Assembly: GCF_900258505.1 (NCBI RefSeq)
Contig: NZ_LT984895.1
Span: 431,138 to 480,304 of the forward strand
Direction: 5' to 3'
From: Brachybacterium timonense
GTDB lineage: Bacteria > Actinomycetota > Actinomycetes > Actinomycetales > Dermabacteraceae
DNA length: 49,167 nt
Numbering within the stretch: the stretch's first letter is position 1; each line of letters starts with the position of its first letter. The position numbers were made by a program, and so were the translations under genes. The notes under the pieces were generated by a model. The model saw nothing but the letters and a program-made list of their open reading frames with translations. It was not told the DNA's origin and searched no databases. Below, piece by piece: positions 7,810 through 16,114 of this stretch.

Positions 7810-8482
7810 CCTGACCACCAGCGCCGAGAATTACCTCAAAGCCATCTGGAGCCTGTCCGAATGGTCCGATGAACCGGTCACGGTCTCGCGTATCGCCGAG
7901 CACACGGGGCTGCGGCTCTCCTCCGTGTCGGACGGTATCCGCCGCCTGGTCGCCAAGGAGCTGCTCCACCATGCCCCCTACGGGTCGATCGAACTCACCG
8001 ACACCGGGCGCGCCCACGCGCTCGACGTGGTGCGGCGACACCGGCTGCTGGAGACCTTCCTGGTCAGCACCCTCGGCTACACCTGGGATGAGGTGCACGA
8101 TGAGGCGGAGGACCTCGAGCATGCTGTCTCAGATCGGCTCATCGACCGGATTGACGCGTTGCTGGGGCGTCCCGAGCGGGACCCGCACGGGGACCCGATC
8201 CCGTCGGCCGATGGGACGATCCGGCTGCCGGACGCCCGCCCACTGAGCGCCGACGGCGTGGCCGGGCGGGTCGTCGTGGAACGGATCTCCGATCGCGACC
8301 CCGAACTGCTCAAGCACCTCGCGGAGTACGGGATCACCGTGGGCACCGAGCTCGAGGTCACGCCCGGCGCGCCGTTCTCCGACTCCCTGGTGGTGGTTCC
8401 CCGCTGCGACTGCCATGACGAACCGATCAGTCTGGGCCGGGCCGCGGCCGATGCCCTGTTCGTCTCGAGCGTCGACGGCTAG
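7796..8482 (+). CDS. DtxR/MntR-family metal-dependent transcriptional regulator
   Basis: A 228-residue protein with the three-part family layout. The N-terminal winged helix-turn-helix reads TTSAENYLKAIWSLSE and TVSRIAEHTGLRLSSVSDGI. The dimerisation/metal-binding domain carries the usual ligands around HRLLETFL, WDEVHDEAEDLEHAVSD and HGDPIP. A C-terminal SH3/FeoA-like domain starts near residue 155. Metal-loaded members repress uptake genes. A strong ribosome-binding site (GGAGG) precedes ATG 7796, which lies inside the end of the transporter gene, so regulator and transporter are co-transcribed. The iron box at 2096-2114 is the natural target, giving feedback control (inference). Mn(II) versus Fe(II) specificity cannot be decided by eye. 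Confidence 0.9.
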   Translation: MPRSDLTTSAENYLKAIWSLSEWSDEPVTVSRIAEHTGLRLSSVSDGIRRLVAKELLHHAPYGSIELTDTGRAHALDVVRRHRLLETFLVSTLGYTWDEVHDEAEDLEHAVSDRLIDRIDALLGRPERDPHGDPIPSADGTIRLPDARPLSADGVAGRVVVERISDRDPELLKHLAEYGITVGTELEVTPGAPFSDSLVVVPRCDCHDEPISLGRAAADALFVSSVDG

Positions 8483-9402
8483 GCGTCGACGCGGGCGACC
8501 ATCGCCCGCAGCGCGTCCTCCCAGGGCGTCGGGCTGAGCTCGCCCTCGAGCATGAGCCGACCGGGCTGAAGCACGCAGGGCTCGCGCCAGAGGTACTGCT
8601 GTCGGTCCAGTTCGCGCAGCATCGGATGGAACGGTCGGGCCAGACGCAGAGCTGCGCGGGGCACTGTGGCGGTGCGAGCGGGGCGGCAGAGGATCTGCGC
8701 AGTGTCCTCGGCGAGCTCGCGCAGGCTGCGTGGGGCTGCGGTGGGGCAGTGGAGGACTGCGTCGCCGGCGGGTGCGAGTCGGTCCGCATGGAGCGCGCAG
8801 TGGATCATCGCACGACTCAGATCGGGGATCGACGTCCAGCTGTGCGGGGCATCCGGTGCTCCGAGCAGCCAGGCCCTTCGCCCTGCGGCGAGCGGCCCGA
8901 CGACCGTGAGGGCTGCGACGGAGCCGGCGCCGGCGCTCGGACCGATGAGATCCGACCCGACCACGCTGAGCGTGGCGGCGGGGTGCGCCGCGCGCGCCCG
9001 GAGGAGATCGGCGCGGACCTCGCCCAGCGGGCTGATCGGTGCGGGCGGCGCGCCTTCGTGCAGGTCGTGAGCATGGGTGCCGAATGCGTACATCGACTCG
9101 GGGAAGATGACGGGGATGCTGTACCGCACGGCGACATCCATCACCGCCTGCTCGCGGGGCGGCAGATCGCGTGCCCAGACCCGCGAGTCATACGGCGCAT
9201 GCATGCAGTGGAAGATCGCGGCGGCGCCTTCTGCGGCGGGAGCCCATGCGGCAACGTCGATCACGTCGGCGGCGATGGTGCGGATCGAGGTAGCCGACGC
9301 GGTAGTCGAACGGCGCACGACGGTGACGTCATGGCCTGCTCGGACCAGGTCGCCAGCAAGCTGGGTGCCGATCTGGCCAGCACCGATGATCAGGTAATGC
9401 AT
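8479..9402 (-). CDS. NAD(P)-binding epimerase/dehydratase-like protein
   Basis: A 307-residue extended SDR-type protein. It begins MHYLIIGAGQIGTQLAGDL with a GxGxxGxxLA nucleotide-binding loop, followed by charged VRR at the end of strand 2, which favours NADP. The middle has FPESMYAFG, where a Tyr stands in the usual catalytic area, and the substrate half has SWTSIPDLSRAMIHC. ATG 9402 was chosen because GGAGGAAC stands directly upstream and the glycine loop then sits at the N-terminus. It converges on the regulator gene with a 4-bp overlap and is divergent from a TetR gene, which probably controls it. The substrate is unknown. Confidence 0.82.
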   Translation of the reverse strand: MHYLIIGAGQIGTQLAGDLVRAGHDVTVVRRSTTASATSIRTIAADVIDVAAWAPAAEGAAAIFHCMHAPYDSRVWARDLPPREQAVMDVAVRYSIPVIFPESMYAFGTHAHDLHEGAPPAPISPLGEVRADLLRARAAHPAATLSVVGSDLIGPSAGAGSVAALTVVGPLAAGRRAWLLGAPDAPHSWTSIPDLSRAMIHCALHADRLAPAGDAVLHCPTAAPRSLRELAEDTAQILCRPARTATVPRAALRLARPFHPMLRELDRQQYLWREPCVLQPGRLMLEGELSPTPWEDALRAMVARVDA

Positions 9403-9469
9403 TGTTCCTCCAGGTATCCATGTACGCCCATCTCGAAAGGGAGAGCAGTGCTCACAATTCATGTGATGA

Positions 9470-9486
9470 CCGTAGCGGGACTACGG
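9470..9486. promoter_or_regulatory. Short inverted repeat in the epimerase/TetR divergent promoter region
   Basis: CCGTAG-CGGGA-CTACGG forms a 6-bp dyad with a 5-nt spacer in the 150-bp gap between divergent genes. Its place fits an operator for the TetR-family protein at 9553. The arms are short, so chance is possible. Confidence 0.35.
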
Positions 9487-9552
9487 AAGGGAAGCAAGAG
9501 CGGTGCTCTCGATGTGTTTCGGGCGTGCGCGGAGCTGCGCCATACTGGAGAT

Positions 9553-10275
9553 GTGACCGCACGCCGCAGCCGCGCTGAGAACCGCGCCGAGATGGAGGCT
9601 CGCATCCTCCAGCTCGGCCGAGAGCATCTGGCGCGTCATGGAGCCGCGGCTCTCTCCCTGCGTGCGATCGCTCGCGATCTGGGTGTGGCCAGCTCAGCCG
9701 TCTATCGCTACGTCGACAGCCGCGACGCCCTGCTCACGCTGTTACTCGTGGATGCGTACACGAGCCTCGCGGACGCCGTCGACCACGCGGTGGTGCAGGA
9801 GGACGCCCCGTCGGACGAGGCGGGCCTGATCGAGGGCGCCCCACTGGAGCGCCTCGCCCTGGCCATGCGTGACTGGGCCATCGCCCATCCGGCGCAGTGG
9901 GGCCTCGTCTACGGAGCCCCCGTGCCCGGCTACCGAGCACCCGCCGAGCGCACCACCGGTCCCGGCACCCGCGTCATGCGGCGTCTGCTGGAGGTGATCG
10001 CCGCGGACCCCTCTGCGGAGGCTGCAGCCTCCAGCGCCCAGAATCCTGACGTGCGTCCCGCCGAATATGAGGCATTCCTTGCCGCCAGTGCTGAGGAACT
10101 CGGCGTGGAGGCAACGCCCGTGCAGGCGGCCGCAGCAGTGCGCGCCTGGAGCGCGATCGTCGGCACCATCAGCATGGAGCTGCACGGCCAGCTCGGTCCC
10201 GAACCGGCCGCCTCGCCAGCCCTCGGCCGCGCCATCCTGCTCGACGCCGTCGCCGCGCTGACGCCGGAGCGGTGA
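9553..10275 (+). CDS. TetR/AcrR-family transcriptional regulator
   Basis: A 240-residue regulator. The N-terminal helix-turn-helix is clear: ILQLGREHLARHGAAALSLR, then AIARDLGVASSAVYRYVDSR, in the usual place (residues ~15-60). The C-terminal half, with PLERLALAMRDWAIAHPAQW and GLVYGAPVPGY, is the ligand domain of the WHG/TetR_C_13 type. GTG 9553 gives a family-length N-terminus; a much longer in-frame extension upstream runs antisense to the epimerase gene and is rejected. It is divergent from the epimerase gene and its stop overlaps the start of the acetyltransferase gene, so that gene is in its operon. The ligand is unknown. Confidence 0.87.
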   Translation: MTARRSRAENRAEMEARILQLGREHLARHGAAALSLRAIARDLGVASSAVYRYVDSRDALLTLLLVDAYTSLADAVDHAVVQEDAPSDEAGLIEGAPLERLALAMRDWAIAHPAQWGLVYGAPVPGYRAPAERTTGPGTRVMRRLLEVIAADPSAEAAASSAQNPDVRPAEYEAFLAASAEELGVEATPVQAAAAVRAWSAIVGTISMELHGQLGPEPAASPALGRAILLDAVAALTPER

Positions 10276-10805
10276 ACATGCCCGGGCCCATCCTCACCAT
10301 CAGCCCGCTGCGCCAGGCCGATGCCGCCGTGCTCGGTCCCTTGCACGTGCAGCTCTGGCATGCCGCCTACACCGGCCTGCTCTCGCAGGCACGACTGGAC
10401 GGCATCGACCCCGAGCACCGTACTCGCGCATGGGAACAGTACGGGCAGCAGCATGAGGCGAACGGCCGCACTGTCGACGGATCGGTGGTCCAGGTCGCCC
10501 GCAACGCGAACGGCACGCCGATCGGCTGGGCCGCCGTCGGCCCTCCCCGCGATGCAGACGCACCGAGCGAGACCGAACTGTGGTCGCTGTACGTCGCGCA
10601 GGAGCACTGGGGCAGTGGCGTCGCGCATACCCTGATCACCACCGTATTGGGCGAGCGGCCCGCCTACCTGTATGTGCTGCAGGGCAATGAGCGGGCGATC
10701 AGGTTCTACCGGCGGCACGGCTTCACGCTCGACGGCGCCACGAAACTGCTCGACCCCGACGACGGGCCCCGCGGTGGTATCGAACTGCGCATGGTGCGGG
10801 GCTGA
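10272..10805 (+). CDS. GNAT-family N-acetyltransferase
   Basis: A 177-residue (or 175 from ATG 10278) GNAT protein. The acetyl-CoA site shows as LWSLYVAQEHWGSGVAHTLI, where the V/Q-x-x-G-x-G/A loop is QEHWGSG, followed by LQGNERAIRFYRRHGFTLDG, the conserved N-terminal part of motif B in which the Tyr acts as acid. It transfers acetyl from acetyl-CoA to an amine of an unknown substrate. GTG 10272 overlaps the TetR stop, so the two are coupled. Confidence 0.87.
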   Translation: MNMPGPILTISPLRQADAAVLGPLHVQLWHAAYTGLLSQARLDGIDPEHRTRAWEQYGQQHEANGRTVDGSVVQVARNANGTPIGWAAVGPPRDADAPSETELWSLYVAQEHWGSGVAHTLITTVLGERPAYLYVLQGNERAIRFYRRHGFTLDGATKLLDPDDGPRGGIELRMVRG

Positions 10806-10848
10806 GCGCGAGGAGTGCGCCTCGGCTGCGTGTGCCCTCCCAAGGGTT

Positions 10849-11007
10849 GAGCAGGCGCGCTCCCGTCTCCAGTTCCATGATGGTGATCGTGGAGAGGAAG
10901 AAGGAGCGCCTCGGGTATGCCGCTGCCCAGGAGTGCACTGTGGGGGAGATGGCCGAGGGCGGTTTACAGAGCTCGCTGATCACATTCGTCTCGAGCAGGA
11001 ACCTCAT
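10849..11007 (-). pseudogene. VapC-type PIN-domain toxin, N-terminal remnant
   Basis: From ATG 11007 the minus strand encodes MRFLLETNVISELCKPPSAI and then FFLSTITIMELETGARLL. This is the start of a FitB/VapC PIN ribonuclease: the first acidic metal ligand (normally D in LLDTNVISE, here E6) and the second, Glu45 of the MELETG segment. Similarity ends near residue 53; the frame drifts on to 10723 without the remaining acidic residues, so the toxin is dead. Just upstream, overlapping ATG, the frame LPREIDL-stop looks like the last codons of an antitoxin gene. A solitary matching Phd-type antitoxin gene lies on the same strand at 18176-18415. Confidence 0.75.
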
Positions 11008-11174
11008 AGGTCAATCTCGCGAGGGAGTGTCCCTATGTTTCGAGTCAAGCCGCGAGTGCGGCTGGGACGGGGGTTGGGGGGCTGGTAGTAGGTGCCGTCC
11101 CTGGGAGGTAGGCGACCGAACAGCCCACGTCCCTGGCGACGGGACTGCCGCACCGTTAGGTGACAGTTGGGGTG

Positions 11175-11723
11175 TTAGGCCGCGAGGCTCACGGCTGGGT
11201 TCATGATGGTCTCGTATTCGATGGGGGTCAATCGGCCCAGGCGGGCCTGTCGACGGCGGCGGTGATAGGTCCGTTCGATCCAGGTGGGGGCACCTCCCGC
11301 TTGCGGGGGAATGATCGCGATCCGGAGCTCGTCGCGGGTTCGCCACCTCTTGCGGTCCAGGACGTTCTTCTGGAGCAGGGCGAAGAAGGACTCCATCGCG
11401 GCGTTGTCGCCGGCGGCGCCGACCCGGCCCATCGATCCGACGAGGTGATGGCGGTTCAATGCGTGGACGAGTTGTCGTGATCTGAACTGGCCCCCGCGGT
11501 CCGAATGCACGATGCAGCCGGCCGTGTCCCCACGTCGAGATGCCGCGCTGTCCAGGGCGTTCACTGCGAGACGAGCCTTCATCCGGTCGCTGATGGAGTA
11601 GCCGACGACCCGTCCGGAGAATGCGTCCTTGATGGCGCAGAGGTAGAGCTTGCCCTCGTCGGTCCAGTGCTCGGTGGGGATACCTCCCGCTGGCGATAGC
11701 TCAGCAGGAGGGGTCGACCGCAT
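11175..11723 (-). pseudogene. IS3-family transposase OrfB, C-terminal fragment
   Basis: The frame contains TEHWTDEGKLYLCAIKDAFS, IVHSDRGGQFRSRQLVHAL and VGAAGDNAAMESFFALLQKN, covering the second and third catalytic acids of the rve DDE domain (D of HSDRG; E of AMESF). It ends RLTPIEYETIMNPA. The part before TEHWTDE, which would hold the first Asp, is replaced by unrelated residues (AELSPAGGI). In addition an extra IPPQAGGAP stands between LRIAI and TWIERTYH, where relatives read straight through. Both foreign bits share the string ACCTCCCGCT in DNA. The gene cannot make active transposase. Confidence 0.78.
11286..11312. repeat. Small palindromic insert inside the IS3 transposase frame
   Basis: About 27 nt (GGGGGCACCTCCCGCTTGCG followed by GGGGAAT) interrupt an otherwise conserved transposase frame without shifting it. 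A related string, GGGGATACCTCCCGCTGGCG, sits at 11677-11696 where the fragment is truncated. It looks like a dispersed GC-rich mini-element that hops into genes. That reading rests on remembered IS3 relatives. Confidence 0.45.
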
Positions 11724-11736
11724 GGCCGACCCCTCC
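11707..11736. terminator. Hairpin with GGAGGGGTCGACC arms
   Basis: GGAGGGGTCGACC (11707-11719) pairs with GGCCGACCCCTCC (11724-11736) around GCAT, with one mismatch. A nearly identical hairpin is at 30885-30916. Both look like actinobacterial terminators; this one now stands between the IS3 fragment and the island. Confidence 0.5.
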
Positions 11737-11820
11737 GCTCGCGGCAGGTCGCTTCAATCGACTCGGGATCAACCCTCCGGCGAGCTGGGCGCAGCAGCAA
11801 CACCGCTCGCGAACCACAGC

Positions 11821-11849
11821 TTGGTTGCACTCATATATACATATATGTA
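11821..11849 (+). promoter_or_regulatory. Promoter of the EXLDI-MFS pair with a palindrome on the -10
   Basis: TTGGTT (11821-11826) and TATGTA (11844-11849) are 17 bases apart, and the perfect 12-bp palindrome TACATATATGTA (11838-11849) covers the -10. The start codon of the next gene is 10 bases further, so the mRNA would have almost no leader. The palindrome is a natural operator, perhaps for the gene product itself. Confidence 0.5.
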
Positions 11850-11859
11850 GAGTTGGCCC

Positions 11860-12348
11860 ATGAACAAGATGATCTACGTCGCCGACCGAGATGCCTACAT
11901 CTTCGACCGAGCCCAGGAGCTCAGCCAGACGAGCCTGTCCTCCACCGTCGTCCAGGCCCTTCGGCTGTATATCGAGCGCGAAGACGCCAAAAGCGCAGAC
12001 CTGAAAGAGATCCGGCTTCGCATGTACAAGAATGGCAGCTTCCAAGTGAATCGCTTCTACGGTCGGCGGCTCATGCGTTATCGGTACAACCACACTCCGA
12101 CCGAGTTGTGCGAATTATCCGTCTACATCACAGCAAAAGGCCGCTACGCTGCGTACCGCCGACTCGAGCCCGACTGGAGCACTGACAACACCGCCCAAGG
12201 CCCGGGTCACGAGGTCACCTATGAAATCACCTCGACGCTAGACACCTACAACACCCTCGACACACTCGCCGAATCCCTTCCGGAAGCTGCTGCACAGCGA
12301 CTCCGTGACGTTGTCGCCATGGACGCCGTCGTCGATCTCGATATCTAA
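11860..12348 (+). CDS. EXLDI-family-like small protein
   Basis: A 162-residue protein. The first ~45 residues (YVADRDAYIFDRAQELSQTS, then STVVQALRLYIE) resemble a ribbon-helix-helix/antitoxin-like DNA-binding start. The end, VVDLDI, fits the E-x-L-D-I type C-terminal motif of the EXLDI family, in which the first residue may be D. The body carries RRLMRYRYNHT and LCELSVYITAKGRYAAY. No enzyme motif is visible. The MFS exporter gene begins 26 bases downstream in the same direction. A self-acting repressor of that pair is a reasonable guess, since a palindrome covers the promoter. Codon use is less GC-rich than the backbone. Confidence 0.62.
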   Translation: MNKMIYVADRDAYIFDRAQELSQTSLSSTVVQALRLYIEREDAKSADLKEIRLRMYKNGSFQVNRFYGRRLMRYRYNHTPTELCELSVYITAKGRYAAYRRLEPDWSTDNTAQGPGHEVTYEITSTLDTYNTLDTLAESLPEAAAQRLRDVVAMDAVVDLDI

Positions 12349-12374
12349 ACCGTCGCAACACCGACGCGCACCTC

Positions 12375-13610
12375 ATGACGACCAATAGCAACGCCGAGAA
12401 CTCAAACAGACGCCCACGCCTACTCGACCGTCGTGGCTTTCCGCTGCTTTGGGTTGGATCCGCAACCTCAAGCCTGGGAGACCGAGTCTATGAAGTAGGA
12501 CTCATGTGGTTTGTCCTCCAGCAGACTGGCTCCGTTCTACAAACGGGTGCCGTGCCCGCATTCAGCCTGATTGGACGAAGCACCTTGGGGCTACTCGGTG
12601 GCGCTCTCGCCGACAGACTTCCACGCAAACACATCCTCATCGTCGCAGATATTGCCCGTGGATGCATTGTCGCCTTGACCGCTATTCTCGCAATGCAGGG
12701 CGATGTGCCGATGTCTTACATATACGCATCGGCATTCCTGCTCAGCGCATTCAGTATGCTGTACGATCCAGCATCAGTCGCCGCCCTACCGGACATCGTC
12801 GGTGAACACAATCTCGTTCGTGCGAACGCTTACTTATCCACTACTTCCCGGCTCGTACAGATTCTAGGCCGAGCCGCCGGCGGGGTCGCCATTGCAGCTT
12901 TTGGAGAAGCCTCAGCCATGGCCGCCAACGCTATAAGCTTCTTTGTGTCCGCACTAATGGTTCTATTGGTGACCTTCCCGCCGCCTGACTATATTTCTGG
13001 CGGACCGTTGTCGATCCGCACCCTCGTCGCGGATACCGTCTCGGGCCTGAAATATTTCCTTGTCAACAGGGCATTGCTAGCAGTCGTCCTAGTCGCACTG
13101 TTCGCGAACTTCAGTGGAGGACTTACGGCCGGCTTGATACCAGCATTTGCCGAAATGCACTTATCTGGCGGAGTCGCCCTATATAGCGCCTTGCTAGCAG
13201 CCCTCTCAATCGGCGAGTTCATAGGAATGCTCGTGATGGGCGCGCTAGGAGCGCGCCTTCCGCTAAGGAGAAGCCTGTCCTTCTCGATACTCGCTAGCGG
13301 ATTAATATATCTCGCCCTCTCAATAAATGTCGCTCCCGGTGGTGCGCTTTTCCTCTTTGGTATACAAGGAATTGCGTTGGCAATAAGCAACCTCCCCATC
13401 CGCACGCTCCTTCAGACCACCGCTTCGACGGAAATGCGCGGACGGGTATTCGCCGCGTTCATTGCGGCGGTCAACGCACTCTCCCCGGCCGCCACGGCGA
13501 TCGGCGCCGTTTTAGCAGCATGGCTAGGAATACCGGCCGTCCTCGCGATCTCCGGGGTGCTCCTCATGGCCTCTGGAGCCGTAGCTCTTCGAATAATCTC
13601 CGAACGCTAG
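12375..13610 (+). CDS. MFS-family exporter
   Basis: A 411-residue, 12-helix major facilitator protein. GGALADRLPRKH is the loop 2-3 signature (G-x-L-a-D-r-x-g-r-k), and RLVQILGRAAGG and STEMRGRVFAAFIAAVN are typical of the MFS_3/antibiotic-export branch. It lies directly after the EXLDI-like gene. Its base composition is clearly less GC-rich than the flanks, for example in the stretch near 13300 with ATA and AAA codons, so horizontal acquisition is likely. Its 3' end overlaps the end of the convergent glycosyltransferase gene by four bases. Cargo unknown; the neighbours suggest a glycosylated product. Confidence 0.85.
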   Translation: MTTNSNAENSNRRPRLLDRRGFPLLWVGSATSSLGDRVYEVGLMWFVLQQTGSVLQTGAVPAFSLIGRSTLGLLGGALADRLPRKHILIVADIARGCIVALTAILAMQGDVPMSYIYASAFLLSAFSMLYDPASVAALPDIVGEHNLVRANAYLSTTSRLVQILGRAAGGVAIAAFGEASAMAANAISFFVSALMVLLVTFPPPDYISGGPLSIRTLVADTVSGLKYFLVNRALLAVVLVALFANFSGGLTAGLIPAFAEMHLSGGVALYSALLAALSIGEFIGMLVMGALGARLPLRRSLSFSILASGLIYLALSINVAPGGALFLFGIQGIALAISNLPIRTLLQTTASTEMRGRVFAAFIAAVNALSPAATAIGAVLAAWLGIPAVLAISGVLLMASGAVALRIISER

Positions 13611-14731
13611 ATACCGCGACCACTGGCCGCTGCTTCAAGGGCATTCGCCGTCCTCATGCCTACGTCATACCATGAATACTTTGCAACAATCTCGCGACCC
13701 CGCTCAACCCGGCCCTTCACTGCCCCCGTCGAGTCGCCAGATATGGACAACACCTTCCGCGCAAGATCATGGGGACTTTGCGGGTCACAAAACAGTGCTC
13801 CGTCTTCAAGGATTTCACGAAAGACTGGAATGTCAGACACAATAACAGGCGTTCCAACAGACATTGCCTCGACAGGGGGGAGACCGAATCCCTCTAGAAG
13901 CGACGGATACACGAGGCACTCGGCAGCCGAATATACTGCGGGCATCAGGTCACGCGCGCAGTATCCCGTGAACTGAAGGCGCTCCTCGAGAGGGGTGCCT
14001 TCTGCGATCTTCCGCAGTGTCGGGTCATCTTGTCCAACAATGACTAAGCCTAACTCCTCTACTTGCTCGCAGACCAACACCATTGCACGAAGAACGGTTT
14101 CAATATTCTTACGACGCGTCAGCCCTCCCACATGTAGAACAAACGGGTGAGACCAGCCGAGCAGTTCGGCTACTACATTGCGCGAATAAGGAACGTCGAC
14201 ATCTCCGAGGGGTAAAGACGGAGCTAGATGAGTCACCGATATGGCGGCCTCAGGCACGCCCCAGAGATTGCCAATCTCCCACTTAGTAAACCCGGACGGA
14301 CAAAGTATCTGAGTAGCATCTCTTGCACACCGCCGCGCCCAAAACGAGTAGTAGGCTTCGTTTTCTGGCGGGTTCAGCCCTGAGTGCTCAAACGCAAGGT
14401 CGTGTACCGTTACCACCTTTGGACCTCGCCACTCTATAGGCGCCATGAAGGCGGGCCCTAGGTAGACGTCGGGATCGAGCGATACAGCATGTCGTTGCAT
14501 CACACTTTGATGCCACACACTGCGCGAGTCCAAACTCTCTGCGGTGAAGAATGGAAATGGTTCGATATGCACATTGACGTTAGCTCTGTTGGTAATATCT
14601 GGCCGAGGCCCGGGTGCAACTACATCCACTGTGAACCCTGCCTGACCCAGGCCGAGGATTACTTCGACAGAGTAAGCGCCAATCCCCCCGCACTCATAAG
14701 ACGCAAAGGCCCCATCAACAAGAACATCCAT
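13607..14731 (-). CDS. GT4-family glycosyltransferase
   Basis: A 374-residue GT-B fold retaining glycosyltransferase. The N-terminal acceptor domain has the glycine-rich CGGIGAYSVEVI loop. The C-terminal domain starts PFVLHVGGLTRRKNIETVLR and carries the E-x7-E motif in PSLLEGFGLPPVEAM, which binds the nucleotide sugar. It resembles mannosyl/glucosyltransferases of the RfaB/WbaZ kind. The gene begins six bases after the stop of a second GT4 gene, so they form an operon. The sugar and acceptor are unknown. Confidence 0.88.
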   Translation of the reverse strand: MDVLVDGAFASYECGGIGAYSVEVILGLGQAGFTVDVVAPGPRPDITNRANVNVHIEPFPFFTAESLDSRSVWHQSVMQRHAVSLDPDVYLGPAFMAPIEWRGPKVVTVHDLAFEHSGLNPPENEAYYSFWARRCARDATQILCPSGFTKWEIGNLWGVPEAAISVTHLAPSLPLGDVDVPYSRNVVAELLGWSHPFVLHVGGLTRRKNIETVLRAMVLVCEQVEELGLVIVGQDDPTLRKIAEGTPLEERLQFTGYCARDLMPAVYSAAECLVYPSLLEGFGLPPVEAMSVGTPVIVSDIPVFREILEDGALFCDPQSPHDLARKVLSISGDSTGAVKGRVERGREIVAKYSWYDVGMRTANALEAAASGRGI

Positions 14732-14737
14732 TGCAGA

Positions 14738-16114
14738 TTATTCGACGGAGGCCTTGGCTAGCTTGCGGAATGAACTTGCCATCTTAAGTGGGCTACCGGC
14801 AGACCCGCCCTCGAGATCACTACTGTCGCACTCGTCGCGAGCCTCGAGCATTATGTCTACCACACGCACTGCAGTGCTGCGTACATCGAACTTCTGCTCG
14901 GCAACTAGTCGAGCCTCACGCCCAAGTCGACCACGCAACTCTGGGTTGCGAACAAGCGTGACAAGCTTGGCCGCCCGGTCATCGTATTGAATTGCTACAT
15001 TGGCTGACGTCCGCGCCGTAGTATTAAACCCCACATTGGTGAGATAGGCGAGCTCATCAGCTGGCGTCGGGTCGTTGAATACGATGTCAATTTCTAGCCC
15101 GGTAACTCCGTCCTCGACAACATCAAGGTACCCTCCCCACCCAGAGCACAAAACCGCGCATTCTCTCTGCATGGCTTCCACAATCGACAAGCCGAACATC
15201 TCAGAGACTGTCTGCGATGGAGAGAGGAAAATGTCGCTCGCGTCGAGTAGCATTTCTTTGTGCGAGTCAGTAATATTGGGCATCACGCGGAGAGTCCCGT
15301 CCGGAAGTTGTCTACCAACCTCTATCACCCGACGCTCGGCGGCCTCACTCGCGGCTCCCGCAAAGACGACTGTAAAATCACATGATTTACGGGCCTTTGC
15401 CAGCGCATCCATGGTTCGTTCAAATTCAATCTTGTCACCATCGACCATTCGGCCGACAAACGTCACCAAGGTCCCCTCGATGGGGAGATCGAGGTTACGC
15501 TTCGCTTCTGTCTTATGTGTGCGCGAAGACACCGGTCCCACCCCGTATGGGATCACTTCTACTCTTGGCGCAGCTTCCGATCGATCCCGACCAAGATAGT
15601 TGCAAACCTGGTCCAACTGCTCCTCGAGAAGCGCGGCGGCCCGTGGTCCGGGTGCGACTATCACGTCATAGGGCCGTGCGCCTACCGACACGCACGTCAT
15701 TAGTGGCACTAGTTGTTCCGGATATCCAAGGCTGTGTAGCATAGTGACAATCGGGAAGTTGTGTCCGACCGTGTCCCTTATAATCGCGGATCGCCACCAA
15801 TAGTGACGACCTGGCTCGAACCAGGCCGCGTCGGCTCCAGAGGCCCAATGGGCCACATCGCTGTGCGGGAGGGACGAGATGCCCTCGCTATTGATTGGGT
15901 TGTCGCCAATCACGCGAAACGCGTTGATACGACTATCGTTCGACACAAGTTCTGCCGTCGTCTTCGCCATGACAAGGCGTCCATTGTAGGCAGGACCGAT
16001 TGGAGTGTCGCGGAACTGGAAGGGAAGCAGGTCTTCAAGAAGGTACGAAGCGATATCGAGCAAGATTGTTTTGTCTTTCTCCGTAGATGAAGGAAGCCCC
16101 CTCGGTGCACGCAT
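14738..16114 (-). CDS. GT4-family glycosyltransferase
   Basis: Up to 458 residues. The GT4 catalytic half is plain: GTLVTFVGRMVDGDKIEFER, FAGAASEAAERRVIEVGRQL and the E-x7-E motif in SQTVSEMFGLSIVEAMQREC. The N-terminal half has FRDTPIGPAYNGRLVMAK and HSLGYPEQLVPLMTC. ATG 16114 lies inside the loop of a strong hairpin (16097-16135), so either translation is structure-controlled or the true start is internal (for instance the Met of RLVMAK). It follows two paralogous unknown genes by 59 bases. The likely job is to add a sugar to a product of this island. Confidence 0.85.
   Translation of the reverse strand: MRAPRGLPSSTEKDKTILLDIASYLLEDLLPFQFRDTPIGPAYNGRLVMAKTTAELVSNDSRINAFRVIGDNPINSEGISSLPHSDVAHWASGADAAWFEPGRHYWWRSAIIRDTVGHNFPIVTMLHSLGYPEQLVPLMTCVSVGARPYDVIVAPGPRAAALLEEQLDQVCNYLGRDRSEAAPRVEVIPYGVGPVSSRTHKTEAKRNLDLPIEGTLVTFVGRMVDGDKIEFERTMDALAKARKSCDFTVVFAGAASEAAERRVIEVGRQLPDGTLRVMPNITDSHKEMLLDASDIFLSPSQTVSEMFGLSIVEAMQRECAVLCSGWGGYLDVVEDGVTGLEIDIVFNDPTPADELAYLTNVGFNTTARTSANVAIQYDDRAAKLVTLVRNPELRGRLGREARLVAEQKFDVRSTAVRVVDIMLEARDECDSSDLEGGSAGSPLKMASSFRKLAKASVE

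Larger units (their letters stand above)
11144..11723 (-). mobile_element. IS3-family element, 3' part with its terminal repeat
   Basis: The terminal repeat is seen at 11144-11165 (ACTGCCGCACCGTTAGGTGA). It has a counterpart at 17494-17515 (ACTGCCGCATGGATAGGTGA) at the start of another fragment of the same type. Inside is the last ~180 codons of OrfB. The 5' half is missing from about 11690. Confidence 0.72.

Noticed and set aside
8626..9552. In-frame 300-codon extension of the TetR gene upstream
   Set aside because: It is antisense to the epimerase gene and lacks any domain; the helix-turn-helix then would be internal.
11724..11859. Possible small gene between the IS3 fragment and the EXLDI-like gene
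   Set aside because: Short frames only, Arg/Cys-rich, no ribosome site; more likely leftover junction DNA.
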